Source: Epilithonimonas sp042695135
GTDB taxonomy: Bacteria; Bacteroidota; Bacteroidia; Flavobacteriales; Weeksellaceae
Reading direction: 5' to 3'
DNA length: 64,000 bases
Assembly (NCBI RefSeq): GCF_042695135.1
Contig: NZ_CP170547.1
Span: 806,001 to 870,000 of the forward strand
Position numbers and translations under genes: made by a program. Shown here piece after piece: positions 26,142 through 35,638 of the stretch (position 1 is the stretch's first letter; every line of letters begins with the position of its first letter). The notes beneath the pieces were generated by a model. The model searched no databases. It was not told where the DNA came from and saw nothing but the letters and a program-made list of their open reading frames with translations.

Positions 26142-28148
26142 ATGAAATTATTGCATAAAGATCTGCTCAAGATCTTCTGTCTGTTTGTCTTATTGTTCGG
26201 CTTTACTCCGACAGTATTTGCCCAGACCCTCAAAAACAGTATTGTCAAATCTCCCGACGGAAAAATTGTTTTGGAAGTAGAGCTTGATAAATCCAGAATC
26301 TATTACAAAGTCTCCAAAGACGGAAAAGCTATCTTAAATCCATCTTTTCTTGGATTCGAATTAAAAGATGGTTCCCTTAAAGATAATCTTTCAGTGAAAA
26401 ATATTACGCATTCTAAGTTTGATGAGACCTGGAAACAACCGTGGGGTGAAGAGATCGAAGTCAGAAACCATTACAACCAAATGAAAGTCTTGGTTAAGGA
26501 CAATTCCAGACTTGCCAGAGAATTTATTATCGATTTTAAAGTTTTTGATGACGGTTATGGCTTCAGATATGAGTTTCCGGAACAGAAGAATCTGAAGGAA
26601 TTTGTCATAATGGATGAACTGACAGAATTCAATTTCCCAGAGGATCACAAAACCTGGTCGATTCCTTATAAGACAGAATTCTATGAAGGTCTTTTCAAAC
26701 CGAATCCCATCTCAAAAGTGGATACCGTTGTAACGCCTTTGACAATGGAAACCAAAAGCGGCTTATTCCTGACCGTTCACGAAGCTAACTTGACAGATTA
26801 CGCTGCAATGAATCTTGCAGGAGATAAAAAGTCAACCAAGCTGAAAACTTTCCTTACGCCTTGGTCAACCGGCGAAAAAGTATTTGCGAAAGCTCCTTTC
26901 AACACGCCTTGGAGAACAATGATCATCGCTAAATCTGCAGGCGATCTGATGCTTTCAAGATTGATGCTGAACCTCAACGAACCCAATAAACTTGGTGATG
27001 TTTCCTGGATCAAACCCGGCCGGTACATCGGAATCTGGTGGGGAATGCATATGAAAAAATACACCTGGGAAGCAGGACCAAACCACGGCGCAAAAACCGA
27101 AAATGTCCTTAGATATATCGATTTTGCGGCTAAGTATAAATTCTCCGGTGTTCTGGTAGAAGGCTGGAACAAAGGCTGGGAAGACTGGAAATCATTTGAA
27201 TTTACACAGCCATATCCGGATTTTGATATCAAAAAGATTACAGACTACGCCAAGTCAAAGAATGTGACCTTGATTGGTCATCACGAGACTGGCGGCAATA
27301 CCAAGAATTACGAAAGCCAAATGAGTGATGCTTTTGCTTTCTATAAAAAATACGGTGTCAATGTTGTAAAGACAGGTTATGTAGGCGGTTTATTAGATGG
27401 AAAAGAACCTCACGACAGTCAGTACGGCGTTCGCCATTACAGAAAAGTAATCGAAGAAGCGACCAAATATAAAATAATGATCGACAACCACGAACCGGTA
27501 ATGCCAACAGGCCTTCAGAGAACACTTCCGAATCTGATGACGCAGGAAGGCGTTAGAGGTCAGGAGTGGGATGCGTGGTCAAAAGATGGTGGTAATCCAC
27601 CGGAACATACGACAATTATTCCATTCACAAGAGGGTTGGCTGGTCCAATCGATTTCACGCCGGGAACTTTTAACTTCACAAATTCTGTATTACCGAATAC
27701 GAAAGTTCATACAACTTTGGCGAAACAATTGGCTTTGTATGTTGTGATTTACAGCCCCCTGCAGATGGCATCTGATATGATCGAGAATTATGAGAACAAT
27801 CCAGCTTTTGAATTCATTACCTCTTGTCCGACAGACTGGAGTAAAACTGTGGTCCCGGATGCGAAGATCGGTGATTTTGTAACCGTTGCCAGAAAGGATA
27901 AAGCGTCTAATAACTGGTATCTTGGAAGCATCACCAACAAAGATCCACGAACTGTAAAGTTAGATCTTAAATTTTTGGATTCTAACAAAAAATATAAAGC
28001 GAAGATCTTCCGCGACGGAAAAGGTGCAGATTATGAAACCAATCCGTATCCTGTGATCATCGAAGAAAAAGAAGTAGATGCTAAAACGATTTTGTCAGTT
28101 GATCTGGCAAGAAGTGGCGGCGTGGCTATCATATTCACACAACTATAA
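26142..28148 (+). CDS. Glycoside hydrolase family 97 (SusB-like alpha-glucosidase)
   Basis: The protein has 668 residues with an N-terminal signal peptide (ending near TVFAQ). GH97 enzymes have an N-terminal beta-sandwich, a catalytic TIM barrel and a C-terminal beta domain, and cleave alpha-glucosides or alpha-galactosides in the periplasm. Visible landmarks are WWGMHMKKYTWEAGPNHGA, GVLVEGWNKGWEDW, VVKTGYVGGLLDG, DNHEPVMPTG and MTQEGVRGQEW. The Glu-bearing HE and QEG motifs and the Gly-rich KTGYVGG (no Asp nucleophile there) fit the inverting SusB-like branch as I remember it. No susC/susD genes are adjacent. It is monocistronic with its own terminator. Confidence 0.9.
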   Translation: MKLLHKDLLKIFCLFVLLFGFTPTVFAQTLKNSIVKSPDGKIVLEVELDKSRIYYKVSKDGKAILNPSFLGFELKDGSLKDNLSVKNITHSKFDETWKQPWGEEIEVRNHYNQMKVLVKDNSRLAREFIIDFKVFDDGYGFRYEFPEQKNLKEFVIMDELTEFNFPEDHKTWSIPYKTEFYEGLFKPNPISKVDTVVTPLTMETKSGLFLTVHEANLTDYAAMNLAGDKKSTKLKTFLTPWSTGEKVFAKAPFNTPWRTMIIAKSAGDLMLSRLMLNLNEPNKLGDVSWIKPGRYIGIWWGMHMKKYTWEAGPNHGAKTENVLRYIDFAAKYKFSGVLVEGWNKGWEDWKSFEFTQPYPDFDIKKITDYAKSKNVTLIGHHETGGNTKNYESQMSDAFAFYKKYGVNVVKTGYVGGLLDGKEPHDSQYGVRHYRKVIEEATKYKIMIDNHEPVMPTGLQRTLPNLMTQEGVRGQEWDAWSKDGGNPPEHTTIIPFTRGLAGPIDFTPGTFNFTNSVLPNTKVHTTLAKQLALYVVIYSPLQMASDMIENYENNPAFEFITSCPTDWSKTVVPDAKIGDFVTVARKDKASNNWYLGSITNKDPRTVKLDLKFLDSNKKYKAKIFRDGKGADYETNPYPVIIEEKEVDAKTILSVDLARSGGVAIIFTQL

Positions 28149-28168
28149 GGTTGTATTATTCAAAATAA

Positions 28169-28199
28169 AACCATTCTTACTCGAGAATGGTTTTTTTGT
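28169..28199 (+). terminator. Terminator after the GH97 gene
   Basis: Stem AAACCATTCT / AGAATGGTTT with a seven-T tail. Confidence 0.85.
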
Positions 28200-28276
28200 A
28201 TTGAATCAATGAAATACTGCAGACGTTTTTCTAAGTCTTAATTTCTGTCAGAAGGCACATTTCAACATTAACAAAG

Positions 28277-28346
28277 CCGCAGAGTGGCGACCTGTTAATA
28301 GGAAAGAATCAAGAACGATAATCCAAGCTCCGGAGGAGCGACCTGT
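28277..28346. repeat. Two copies of a 'GCGACCTGT' intergenic repeat
   Basis: The 384-bp gap 28149-28533 holds no gene beyond terminator and repeats. CCGCAGAGTGGCGACCTGTT (28277-28296) and CTCCGGAGGAGCGACCTGT (about 28328-28346) are two related units, each with a small palindromic head (CTCCGGAG in the second). Similar 'ggagcgacctgt' strings are, from memory, dispersed repeats in flavobacterial genomes. Confidence 0.55.
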
Positions 28347-28369
28347 AAAAACGTACGTATGTTTTCATA

Positions 28370-28431
28370 AAAAGACACGAGAGTTTTTGTCAAAAGACAC
28401 GTGTGTTTTAATGAAAACTCTTGTGTCTTTT
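28370..28431. repeat. Inverted/direct repeat cluster 'AAAAGACAC'
   Basis: AAAAGACACGAGAGTTTT (28370-28387) and AAAAGACACGTGTGTTTT (28392-28409) are direct repeats. AAAACTCTTGTGTCTTTT (28414-28431) is the inverted copy of the first (17 of 18 positions). The middle unit is itself nearly palindromic (ACACGTGT). Could be a long hairpin or three protein-binding half-sites upstream of the DUF4403 gene. Confidence 0.65.
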
Positions 28432-28533
28432 ATAGCATCTCTTCAAACGTCCTGTTCATCGGCTTTTCAGAAGGGTCATTTTTGCATTAATAAAACCATT
28501 AATTTTGCGTTTTAAATTTGATTAAAACCATTT

Positions 28534-29910
28534 ATGAATCCATTCCAAAAGTTCATCTCAATCTATTATTTACTGATCAGTTTCTTCGCTTTTTCTCAGG
28601 CAGGAGATCCGGTTTACACTTTACCGAAGATCAAATCCAATATCACTTTGCCGGTTTCTCTTCCAATTTCTGAGATCAATAGCTTGATTAATCAGTCGGT
28701 GAAAGGCGTTTTGTACGAAGATCAGTCTTACACGGATAACGGTAATGACCAGTTCAAAGTGAAAGTTGAAAAACAAGGTAATATTGCCATAAAAGCTTTG
28801 ACAGGGAACAGACTGATGATCTCGGTTCCGCTGAAGATCTGGGCAGATAAAGGCTACGGAACTTTCGGATATTATGTTTATAAGGATACAAATTTCAATC
28901 TCGTAATGAATTTCATTACCACTATTTCTGCCGCTTCCGACTGGAGACTGAATACCAAAACAACAGCTGCAGGATTTGCCTGGACCCAAAAACCGGTCTT
29001 GGATTACGGTAAAATCAAGATCCCGATTGCACCGTTAATTGAAAGTACACTGAAAGACCAGCAGAATAAATTCACGACGATTATTGATCAGCAGATACGA
29101 TCCCAATTCAATCTTCAGCCTTATCTCGTCATGGCCTGGAATCAGTTTTCGAAACCAATTAATGTTTCGGAAGAATACAACACCTGGCTCAAGATTACGC
29201 CGCAAAGCACTTATATGTCGCCGCTTCAGGTTTTTCAGGATAAGATAAAAACAACTGTTGGGATAGACTTATATTCCGAAACGTATGTTGGACAGATTCC
29301 ACTGGCTACAAAAGATGTCAAAACGGTTCCGAATTTCATATTAAATCCAAATCTTCCAAACGTTTTCAACCTTCAGACAACCGCAAATATCAGTTTTGAT
29401 GAAGCTACGAGAATCGCAAAACAACAATTCCTCAACAAAGAATTTGCGATGAGCAGCGAAGACAAAAAGGTGAAGATTACGGAGATTTCCGTTTATCAGG
29501 AAAAAGAAAATATCGTGATAGAAGCGCACACAACAGGCGAAGTAAACGGAATTGCTTTCATCAAAGGGAAACCTTTTTACGATGCGGTGAGCCACAAAAT
29601 AAAACTGAACGTTACAGATTTTAATCTTAAGACCAAAAACTTCTTCCAGAAGGCTTTGACGGTTTTATTTGAAGGAAAGATCCGGAGAATGATAGAAAAT
29701 GATTACGGCATTCCGCTTCTGGACATCGAGAATTCTTCCAGAAAAAGTATGATTGACAACTTCAACAAAGAATATGTGAAAGGTATCAGACTGCAGGGAA
29801 ATGTTCTGGATCTCAAACCAACGCAGTTTCTGCTGTCAGAAAAATACATCACTATCGTGATCGATACCAGAGCACAATTGCAAATGAATGTTTCCGGATT
29901 GAGTTTTTAG
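28534..29910 (+). CDS. DUF4403 family exported protein
   Basis: The 458-residue protein has a signal peptide (ISIYYLLISFFAFSQ). The pattern LPVSLPISEINSLINQSVKG, long beta-rich sequence and a conserved LNVTDFNLKTKN segment match DUF4403, a lipid-binding-like tandem barrel family of unknown function (TULIP-like in my recollection). A TAATTTTG -7 box (28500-28507) lies upstream. Probably periplasmic or outer-membrane associated. Monocistronic. Confidence 0.75.
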   Translation: MNPFQKFISIYYLLISFFAFSQAGDPVYTLPKIKSNITLPVSLPISEINSLINQSVKGVLYEDQSYTDNGNDQFKVKVEKQGNIAIKALTGNRLMISVPLKIWADKGYGTFGYYVYKDTNFNLVMNFITTISAASDWRLNTKTTAAGFAWTQKPVLDYGKIKIPIAPLIESTLKDQQNKFTTIIDQQIRSQFNLQPYLVMAWNQFSKPINVSEEYNTWLKITPQSTYMSPLQVFQDKIKTTVGIDLYSETYVGQIPLATKDVKTVPNFILNPNLPNVFNLQTTANISFDEATRIAKQQFLNKEFAMSSEDKKVKITEISVYQEKENIVIEAHTTGEVNGIAFIKGKPFYDAVSHKIKLNVTDFNLKTKNFFQKALTVLFEGKIRRMIENDYGIPLLDIENSSRKSMIDNFNKEYVKGIRLQGNVLDLKPTQFLLSEKYITIVIDTRAQLQMNVSGLSF

Positions 29911-29963
29911 CAATTTCTTATTATTTAACACTTATCATTAATTATAATGCATAAAATAATAGG

Positions 29964-29971
29964 TATATTTG
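29964..29971 (+). promoter_or_regulatory. -7 box upstream of the M4 peptidase gene
   Basis: TATATTTG fits TAnnTTTG, 19 bp before the ATG. Confidence 0.5.
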
Positions 29972-29990
29972 TTTTCACTAAAATTTAAAA

Positions 29991-32543
29991 ATGAAGAAGA
30001 CAGTAACTCTACTCCTTGCACTGGCTTATACTTGCGGTTTCGCACAGGAATCAAAAGAATTGGCTAAGCTCAAAAAACAAACGAATGCCAATGTTACAAT
30101 CAGTAACAGTACTTCAAATCCCAATTTTATCCTTTTCGGAAATTCTAATGCTCTTCATCTGAAATCTGCCGGTGCAAAAGCAAAAGCCGCAGAGTTTTTG
30201 GCAGAAAACTTCAAAGCATTTAATCTGAAGTCGATCAATGATTTGGTTTTTGTAGAAGAAAAAACAGATAATTACGGGTTGAAGAATGTAATCTACAGAC
30301 AGCAATATCAGGGCATTCCGGTTTATGATGGCTTACTGAAATTTCATTTTAACAGCAAAGAAGAACTTACATCGATTAATGGAAACGCAATTTCCAATAT
30401 CAAAGTGAATTCTACACCGGATATTTCTTCAGCTGAAGCTGAGAATATTGCAAAGAGCCTTGTTTTAAAACAGGACCTTAACAAATCAAATGCATCATTG
30501 CAAGCTGCAAAAAGCAACCTGTTGATCTTTCCGAAAAACTTAGTTCAAGGCGGTGTTGTAACTTCTTTTCTAGCTTACGAAGTAGAAGTGACCAATAAAG
30601 TGGATGTAAGAGAATTTGTTTTTATCGATGCCCATACCGGAGAATTGGTAGAGCAGTTCACAGGAATTCATCCAATTGACAGAAAACTATACGAAACCAA
30701 TACCAATGCTACTAACCTGAAATGGAAGGAAGGCGATGTCTTTCCGGGAGCATTGAGTATCTGGCAGCAAAATGAAGTAACAACTTCTGAGCACGTTTAT
30801 AACTTCTTCAAAAATGCATTCGGGTATGTTTCTTATGATGCCGCAGATCATTCTATGACAACGGTTAATAATGACCCGACGATCTCTTGCCCTAATGCAA
30901 GATGGAACGGAACGTATGCAGGATATTGCGACGGAACCGCAACAGATGATGTAATTGCCCACGAGTGGGGACATGCATATACAGAATATACAAGCGGTCT
31001 GATCTATCAATACCAATCCGGTGCGCTGAACGAATCTTACTCAGATGTCTGGGGAGAGACAATTGATTTGATTAATAATTATCAGGATGAAGGAGAGAAT
31101 CTAAGTGTGAGAACGACAACAGCCTGCTCACCAGGATCTGTACGCTGGAAGATGGGTGAGGATGCAACAGCTTTTGGCGGCGCCATCCGTGATATGTGGA
31201 ACCCCAACTGCAACGGTGATCCGGGAAGAGTTCTTGATACTGCCAATTATTTCTGTGGAACCACAGACAGTGGAGGCGTTCACTCCAATTCCGGAGTTAC
31301 CAACCATTTATATGCACTTCTTGTAGACGGCGGGACTTACAACGGATATACTATGACAGGTATTGGATTCGTAAAAGCAGCACACCTTTGGTGGAAAGCA
31401 CAAACAACCTATTTGACAGCAACCAGCGATTTTTCTAATTTTGCAGACGCTTTGGAAGCAGCAGCCAATGATTTGATAGGGATTAATTTACAAGGTCTGT
31501 CAACAACAGGTACAGCAGCAGGATTGAGCGGACAGTCATTCACAACTGCAGATCTTCAGAATATCAAAAACGGAATTCTGGCAATGCAGCTGAGATCTTC
31601 GCCGGCAACACAATGTAACTATACACCGATTCTGAAAGCAGTTCCGGATCTTTGTGCAAGCGCAACTTCCAACCCTCTTTTCAAAGAAACCTGGGAAAAT
31701 GGTTTAGGAAGCTGGACGGCTACAAATATTCCGACAAATGCTTCTTCTTGGGAAGTAAGAAACTGGGTGGTGAAAGATAATCTGCCAAAAGGCAGAGCTG
31801 GAAAAGCAATTTTTGCTATCGACCCAATCAACGGAAACTGTACGACAAGTTTACAAAACGGAATTTTGCGTCTGGAAAGTCCACAAATTACGATTCCTGC
31901 TTTCACGGGAGGAAAGTATGAAATGGCGTTCAATCATTATATCGCAACCGAGTCAACTTGGGACGGCGGAAATATTAAATACAGCCTAAACGGTGGCGCA
32001 TGGACTCTGGTTCCTGTAACTGCCTTTTCTCAAAATCCATACAATCTTATTTTGGACGGCACAGCAAACAGTGACAATCCATTGAAAGGACAACGTGCCT
32101 TCACAGGAACTGATGGCGGATCTCTTGGTGGAAGCTGGGGACAAAGTGTGATCGATCTTTCAAAACTCAACGTTACTTCCGGTTCTAATATCAAATTCCG
32201 ATTCGAGTTGGGAACGGACGGATGCAACGGAATCGAAGGCTGGTATGTAGATGAGATCTATGTTTACAACTGCAGCATTCTGGTTGTGGAAGATGCTCAG
32301 AAACAAAACGGAATCCAGGTATTCCCTAATCCAACTTCTGGTTTTGTGACGATTCAGAATAAAAACAATTCTAATCTTAAAAACGTGGAAGTTTACAATG
32401 TTGCAGGACAATTGATTCAGAAATTCAATCTGAGCAATGTGAAAAATGCTTCTGTAGATATGAGCCAGCTGGTGAACGGAACTTATGTTCTGAAAGTGGT
32501 TTCCGATACAGAAAGTAATTCTGTAAAAGTGATCAAGAAATAA
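29991..32543 (+). CDS. Secreted M4 (thermolysin-like) metallopeptidase with T9SS sorting domain
   Basis: The 850-residue protein has a signal peptide (ending TCGFAQ) and an FTP/PepSY-type propeptide up to about residue 220 (VIYRQQYQGIPVYDGLLKFH). The M4 catalytic domain has HEWGHAYTEY at 324 (two zinc His and catalytic Glu), GALNESYSDVWGE (third ligand Glu348, Asp352) and the active-site His in DSGGVHSNSGVTNHLY. A MAM/jelly-roll-like region follows, and from about 774 a type A T9SS sorting domain (GIQVFPNPTSGFVTIQN). It should be secreted and matured by propeptide removal. A 16-bp perfect hairpin terminator follows. Confidence 0.92.
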   Translation: MKKTVTLLLALAYTCGFAQESKELAKLKKQTNANVTISNSTSNPNFILFGNSNALHLKSAGAKAKAAEFLAENFKAFNLKSINDLVFVEEKTDNYGLKNVIYRQQYQGIPVYDGLLKFHFNSKEELTSINGNAISNIKVNSTPDISSAEAENIAKSLVLKQDLNKSNASLQAAKSNLLIFPKNLVQGGVVTSFLAYEVEVTNKVDVREFVFIDAHTGELVEQFTGIHPIDRKLYETNTNATNLKWKEGDVFPGALSIWQQNEVTTSEHVYNFFKNAFGYVSYDAADHSMTTVNNDPTISCPNARWNGTYAGYCDGTATDDVIAHEWGHAYTEYTSGLIYQYQSGALNESYSDVWGETIDLINNYQDEGENLSVRTTTACSPGSVRWKMGEDATAFGGAIRDMWNPNCNGDPGRVLDTANYFCGTTDSGGVHSNSGVTNHLYALLVDGGTYNGYTMTGIGFVKAAHLWWKAQTTYLTATSDFSNFADALEAAANDLIGINLQGLSTTGTAAGLSGQSFTTADLQNIKNGILAMQLRSSPATQCNYTPILKAVPDLCASATSNPLFKETWENGLGSWTATNIPTNASSWEVRNWVVKDNLPKGRAGKAIFAIDPINGNCTTSLQNGILRLESPQITIPAFTGGKYEMAFNHYIATESTWDGGNIKYSLNGGAWTLVPVTAFSQNPYNLILDGTANSDNPLKGQRAFTGTDGGSLGGSWGQSVIDLSKLNVTSGSNIKFRFELGTDGCNGIEGWYVDEIYVYNCSILVVEDAQKQNGIQVFPNPTSGFVTIQNKNNSNLKNVEVYNVAGQLIQKFNLSNVKNASVDMSQLVNGTYVLKVVSDTESNSVKVIKK

Positions 32544-32563
32544 TTCTCAGAATTATAAACCAT

Positions 32564-32596
32564 AAAAAACGCTTATGAATTTCATAAGCGTTTTTT
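32564..32596 (+). terminator. Terminator after the M4 peptidase gene
   Basis: Sixteen complementary bases on each side (AAAAAACGCTTATGAA / TTCATAAGCGTTTTTT); nearly perfect palindrome with a T-run. Confidence 0.85.
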
Positions 32597-32613
32597 ATTT
32601 TGTTAATTATAAG

Positions 32614-32719
32614 ATTTTAAAACAATTTTCTTTCCCCAGCCCTAAAGGGAGGAAAATCGTTTTAAAATTTCATCAAAATTACACCTTTTAGGGTTGGGGA
32701 AATAATTTTGATGAAATTT
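32614..32719. repeat. Twin hairpins with mutually complementary loops
   Basis: Hairpin 1 has arms 32614-32630 and 32652-32668 (16 of 17 paired) and a 21-nt loop containing TTTCCCCAGCCCTAAAGGG. Hairpin 2 has arms 32665-32681 and 32703-32719 (17 of 17) and a 21-nt loop containing CCTTTTAGGGTTGGGGAAA. The two loops are complementary to each other (17 of 21). It lies between convergent genes and ends 11 bp from the deoD stop. The 'ccccagccctaaaggg' motif is, from memory, a dispersed flavobacterial repeat. Confidence 0.75.
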
Positions 32720-32730
32720 GGCAGATTTAA

Positions 32731-33438
32731 TTAAAACTTCAAAGCGGTTTCCAGAGAAAGCTCCATCATTGTTTTCAGCGCCTGTTCTCTCTGGTCGGCA
32801 GAGATGAATTCTCTGGTCGGGATAATATCAGACACTGTCAAAATAGTAGCCGCATTTTTCCCAAGATGTTTTGCGTTTGCAAAGAGCGCAAAAGCTTCCA
32901 TTTCCACAGCAAGACAATTATATTTTGCAGCAATAGCAGGCACATCTTCATCTTTTCTGTAGAAAATATCGCTGGAGTGGATGTTGGTAGATTTCACAGC
33001 AAGATCAAGTTCCTTAGCCGTTTCATTGATTTTGTCAAAAGCATTTCCCTGATTCAGGATTGCTTCCTTTTCAATTCCCCACGCAAATTTTGCATAAGTG
33101 CTTTCGCTCACGGCGTGTTCTACATTCAGGATATCGAATAATTTCAAGTCTGTGGAATAGGCGCCGCAAGTTCCGATTCTGATGATCGTATCCACTTCAT
33201 ATTCTGTGAACAATTCAAAAGAATAGATGCCAATGCTTGGACATCCCATTCCGCTTGCTCCGACAGTAATTTCTTTGTCTTTGTAAAGACCTGTGAAGAA
33301 GAAAATATTTCTGGTTTCATTGACCAATTTTACATCCGTAAGGAAGTTGTCTGCAATATATTTGGCGCGAAGTGGATCGCCAGGCATCAAAACTGTTTTT
33401 GCGATATCTCCTTTTTTTGCACTAATGTGAACACTCAT
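32731..33438 (-). CDS. deoD: DeoD-type purine nucleoside phosphorylase
   Basis: The 235-residue protein cleaves purine (deoxy)nucleosides with phosphate to base and (deoxy)ribose-1-phosphate in the cytoplasmic salvage pathway. Visible motifs are HISAKKGDIAKTVLMPGDPL, RIGTCGAY (phosphate/ribose loop), VEMEAFALFANA (ribose/base contact) and TVSDI with the catalytic Asp. Length fits the hexameric DeoD group. Monocistronic. Confidence 0.95.
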   Translation of the reverse strand: MSVHISAKKGDIAKTVLMPGDPLRAKYIADNFLTDVKLVNETRNIFFFTGLYKDKEITVGASGMGCPSIGIYSFELFTEYEVDTIIRIGTCGAYSTDLKLFDILNVEHAVSESTYAKFAWGIEKEAILNQGNAFDKINETAKELDLAVKSTNIHSSDIFYRKDEDVPAIAAKYNCLAVEMEAFALFANAKHLGKNAATILTVSDIIPTREFISADQREQALKTMMELSLETALKF

Positions 33439-33507
33439 AGTAATGATTTTTTAAGAGCGTGAATATAAAATTTATATTTCAATCAGTGAAATTGAAGCGA
33501 CAAAATC

Positions 33508-34212
33508 TTACTTATATCTTTCAATAATTCCCGTCAGGAAAGGTTTGTATTTTTCGCTCACCGGGATTCTTTCGTCACCTATCATAATGCTGTTTTTACC
33601 AACACTTTGAAGGTGGTGAAGCGAAACGATATGCGAATTATGAACCCGGATAAAATTCTCATAATCAATTTTCTCCATAATGGATTTCATGGTTTGATGA
33701 ACGATCAGTTTCCTGGTGATTGTGTAAATGATGATGTAATCCTTGAGTGCATTGATTCTGGTTATCTCGTCCAGATTCAGTTTTACATCTTCACTGTTTG
33801 ATCTTACAAAAATGAAGGATTCTTTGACAGCTGAGGTCGTTTCCTGCAGCAGCTTTTTATTATTGGTGAGGTTATAACTTTTGTAAGCCGCTTTCAGAAA
33901 TCTTTCAAATGAAAAAGGTTTGAGAAGATAATCTATGACATCCATCTCAAAACCCTGGATCGCACAATTATCATAAGCCGTTGTGATAATCACATTCGGG
34001 AGTTTGTTGAAGCTTTTCAGAAACTCGATTCCGGAAATATTGGGAAGATTGATATCCAGAAAGATCAGATCTACGCTGTGGTTTTGTAAAACACTGATGG
34101 TTTCCTGGATGTCGTAACAATTGGCTACAAGATTCAGGAAAGGAATTCTTGAGATATATTCTTCGATCACGTGGTGCGCCAGTTCTTCATCATCTACAAT
34201 TATGCAATTCAT
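33508..34212 (-). CDS. LytTR-family response regulator
   Basis: The 234-residue protein has a receiver domain (MNCIIVDDEE; phospho-acceptor Asp53 in LIFLDINLPNISG; TTAYDNCAIQGFEMDVIDYL) and a C-terminal LytTR DNA-binding domain from about 130 (FIRVHNSHIVSLHHLQSVG). It is two bp behind the sensor kinase gene and so pairs with it. Target genes are unknown; the neighbouring Kelch/DUF4270 envelope genes are candidates. Confidence 0.9.
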   Translation of the reverse strand: MNCIIVDDEELAHHVIEEYISRIPFLNLVANCYDIQETISVLQNHSVDLIFLDINLPNISGIEFLKSFNKLPNVIITTAYDNCAIQGFEMDVIDYLLKPFSFERFLKAAYKSYNLTNNKKLLQETTSAVKESFIFVRSNSEDVKLNLDEITRINALKDYIIIYTITRKLIVHQTMKSIMEKIDYENFIRVHNSHIVSLHHLQSVGKNSIMIGDERIPVSEKYKPFLTGIIERYK

Positions 34213-34214
34213 TT

Positions 34215-35252
34215 TCAGTCGAGTTGGAGGTTAAGATTAATTTCGTATTCGGAGCCGTTATCATTGATGTCCAGCTTATATTTTTCAGGATAAAGCAGAT
34301 CCAGCTTCATCTTCGTGTTCTTGATGCCGAGTTTATTATGGTCGGTTCTCTCGCTTGGTTTCGTTTCGTAGAAATTCTTGACATTGAAGCTTAGGATGTT
34401 ATACTTCAAATTAATAAAAATATCCAGAGGCCCTTTTTTGAAATCTGCATATTTGAAGGCATTTTCTATAAAGGTCAGGAGCAGAAGCGGTTCGATTTTA
34501 TAAGCTTCGAAGTTTCCATAGAACTTCCAGTTGATGTTATTGAATTTATTGAACCGGATAGACTGTATTTCGATATATTTTTTGATATTGATGATCTCGT
34601 CGTTCAGATTATTTTTCTGTCCGTTTTTATCATTCAGAACATATCTCATAATGTCCGATAAGATCAGAATCACTCTTGATGTATCTTTTGACTGCGTGAT
34701 AGAAAGAGAATAAATACTATTCAACGCATTGAAGAAAAAGTGTGGATTGATCTGTTCTCTCAGGATTTTCAATTCGCTGGATTGTCTCTCAAACTCCAAA
34801 GCTTTTATCATTTTTTGATCTTCCAGCCATTTGTCTATGAAAAAAAGCAGCGTGCTGAAAATGATAGAGAAAAGCCCGATTTTGAAGAACATATCGTGAA
34901 AATTGAGTCCATGTTCAAAAGGTTTCATCATTTTGCCTGGTCTTGGGAAATCTTTTGGAGGAAAAGGCGGATGATGAGGCATAAACAAAAAGAATGATCC
35001 AACATACAAGATGATAAATGTGATGACAATCGTAATTCTGGTTCTGGGATTTTGCCTAATGATAAAAGGCAGAAACAAGCTGTAATTGATATAAAAAATG
35101 GTCATGAAAATAATGAATACCTTCATATTCATCAATAACATCAAATCTCCGAAAACGGAATAATCCATAATGAGCTTGAAGAAAATAAGAATAATCCAAA
35201 TGACACAATGATACACGTAAGTGGATTTGATTCTTTTAAAGAGGGTTTTCAT
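34215..35252 (-). CDS. LytS/YehU-type sensor histidine kinase
   Basis: The 345-residue protein has four transmembrane helices in the first 145 residues (with a His/Pro-rich periplasmic loop, MPHHPPFPPKDFPRP), then the His_kinase domain with phospho-acceptor His171 in EQINPHFFFNALNSIYSLS. A degenerate HATPase domain follows (LLLLTFIENAFKYADF; KLGIKNTKMKLDLLYP). No extra sensor domain is present. Operon with the LytTR regulator. Confidence 0.9.
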   Translation of the reverse strand: MKTLFKRIKSTYVYHCVIWIILIFFKLIMDYSVFGDLMLLMNMKVFIIFMTIFYINYSLFLPFIIRQNPRTRITIVITFIILYVGSFFLFMPHHPPFPPKDFPRPGKMMKPFEHGLNFHDMFFKIGLFSIIFSTLLFFIDKWLEDQKMIKALEFERQSSELKILREQINPHFFFNALNSIYSLSITQSKDTSRVILILSDIMRYVLNDKNGQKNNLNDEIINIKKYIEIQSIRFNKFNNINWKFYGNFEAYKIEPLLLLTFIENAFKYADFKKGPLDIFINLKYNILSFNVKNFYETKPSERTDHNKLGIKNTKMKLDLLYPEKYKLDINDNGSEYEINLNLQLD

Positions 35253-35317
35253 AACGCTAATTTATTCTTTTTTAAAGTGCAAAATTCCTCCGATAAAAAT
35301 AATCGAAGGAATTATTG

Positions 35318-35638
35318 CTATTGAAATTTTTGGATCTCGTATTCAATCTTCATTGAGTCCAGTTCATTTACCGAGATCCTAGGAAAAGATGAGTTCCCTA
35401 TTTTTCTTATTACCAGATCAGCCGTTCTGCGAGCCTGCAGGCTGTCTTTGAAAACCTGCTCTCCCGGGATTGCCGGAATGTATGGCTGATTGATGAATGT
35501 TTTTTTATCTTTTATGATCTGATAACCATAACCTGTTTTTTGTTTTATGATCTTGATATCAAGCTGATTGCTTTTTTTCTGACAGGCAATTGAGATTAAA
35601 CCCAGAACCAAAAGTAATTTCCAAAATGATCTAATCAT
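35318..35638 (-). CDS. DUF4907 family lipoprotein
   Basis: From the ATG at 35638 the protein has 106 residues with a lipoprotein signal (LLLVLGLISIACQKK). The small domain GYGYQIIKDKKTFINQPYIP ... ARRTADLVIRKI matches DUF4907. Its start overlaps the Kelch gene stop by 8 bp, so the two are translationally coupled. Confidence 0.75.
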   Translation of the reverse strand: MIRSFWKLLLVLGLISIACQKKSNQLDIKIIKQKTGYGYQIIKDKKTFINQPYIPAIPGEQVFKDSLQARRTADLVIRKIGNSSFPRISVNELDSMKIEYEIQKFQ

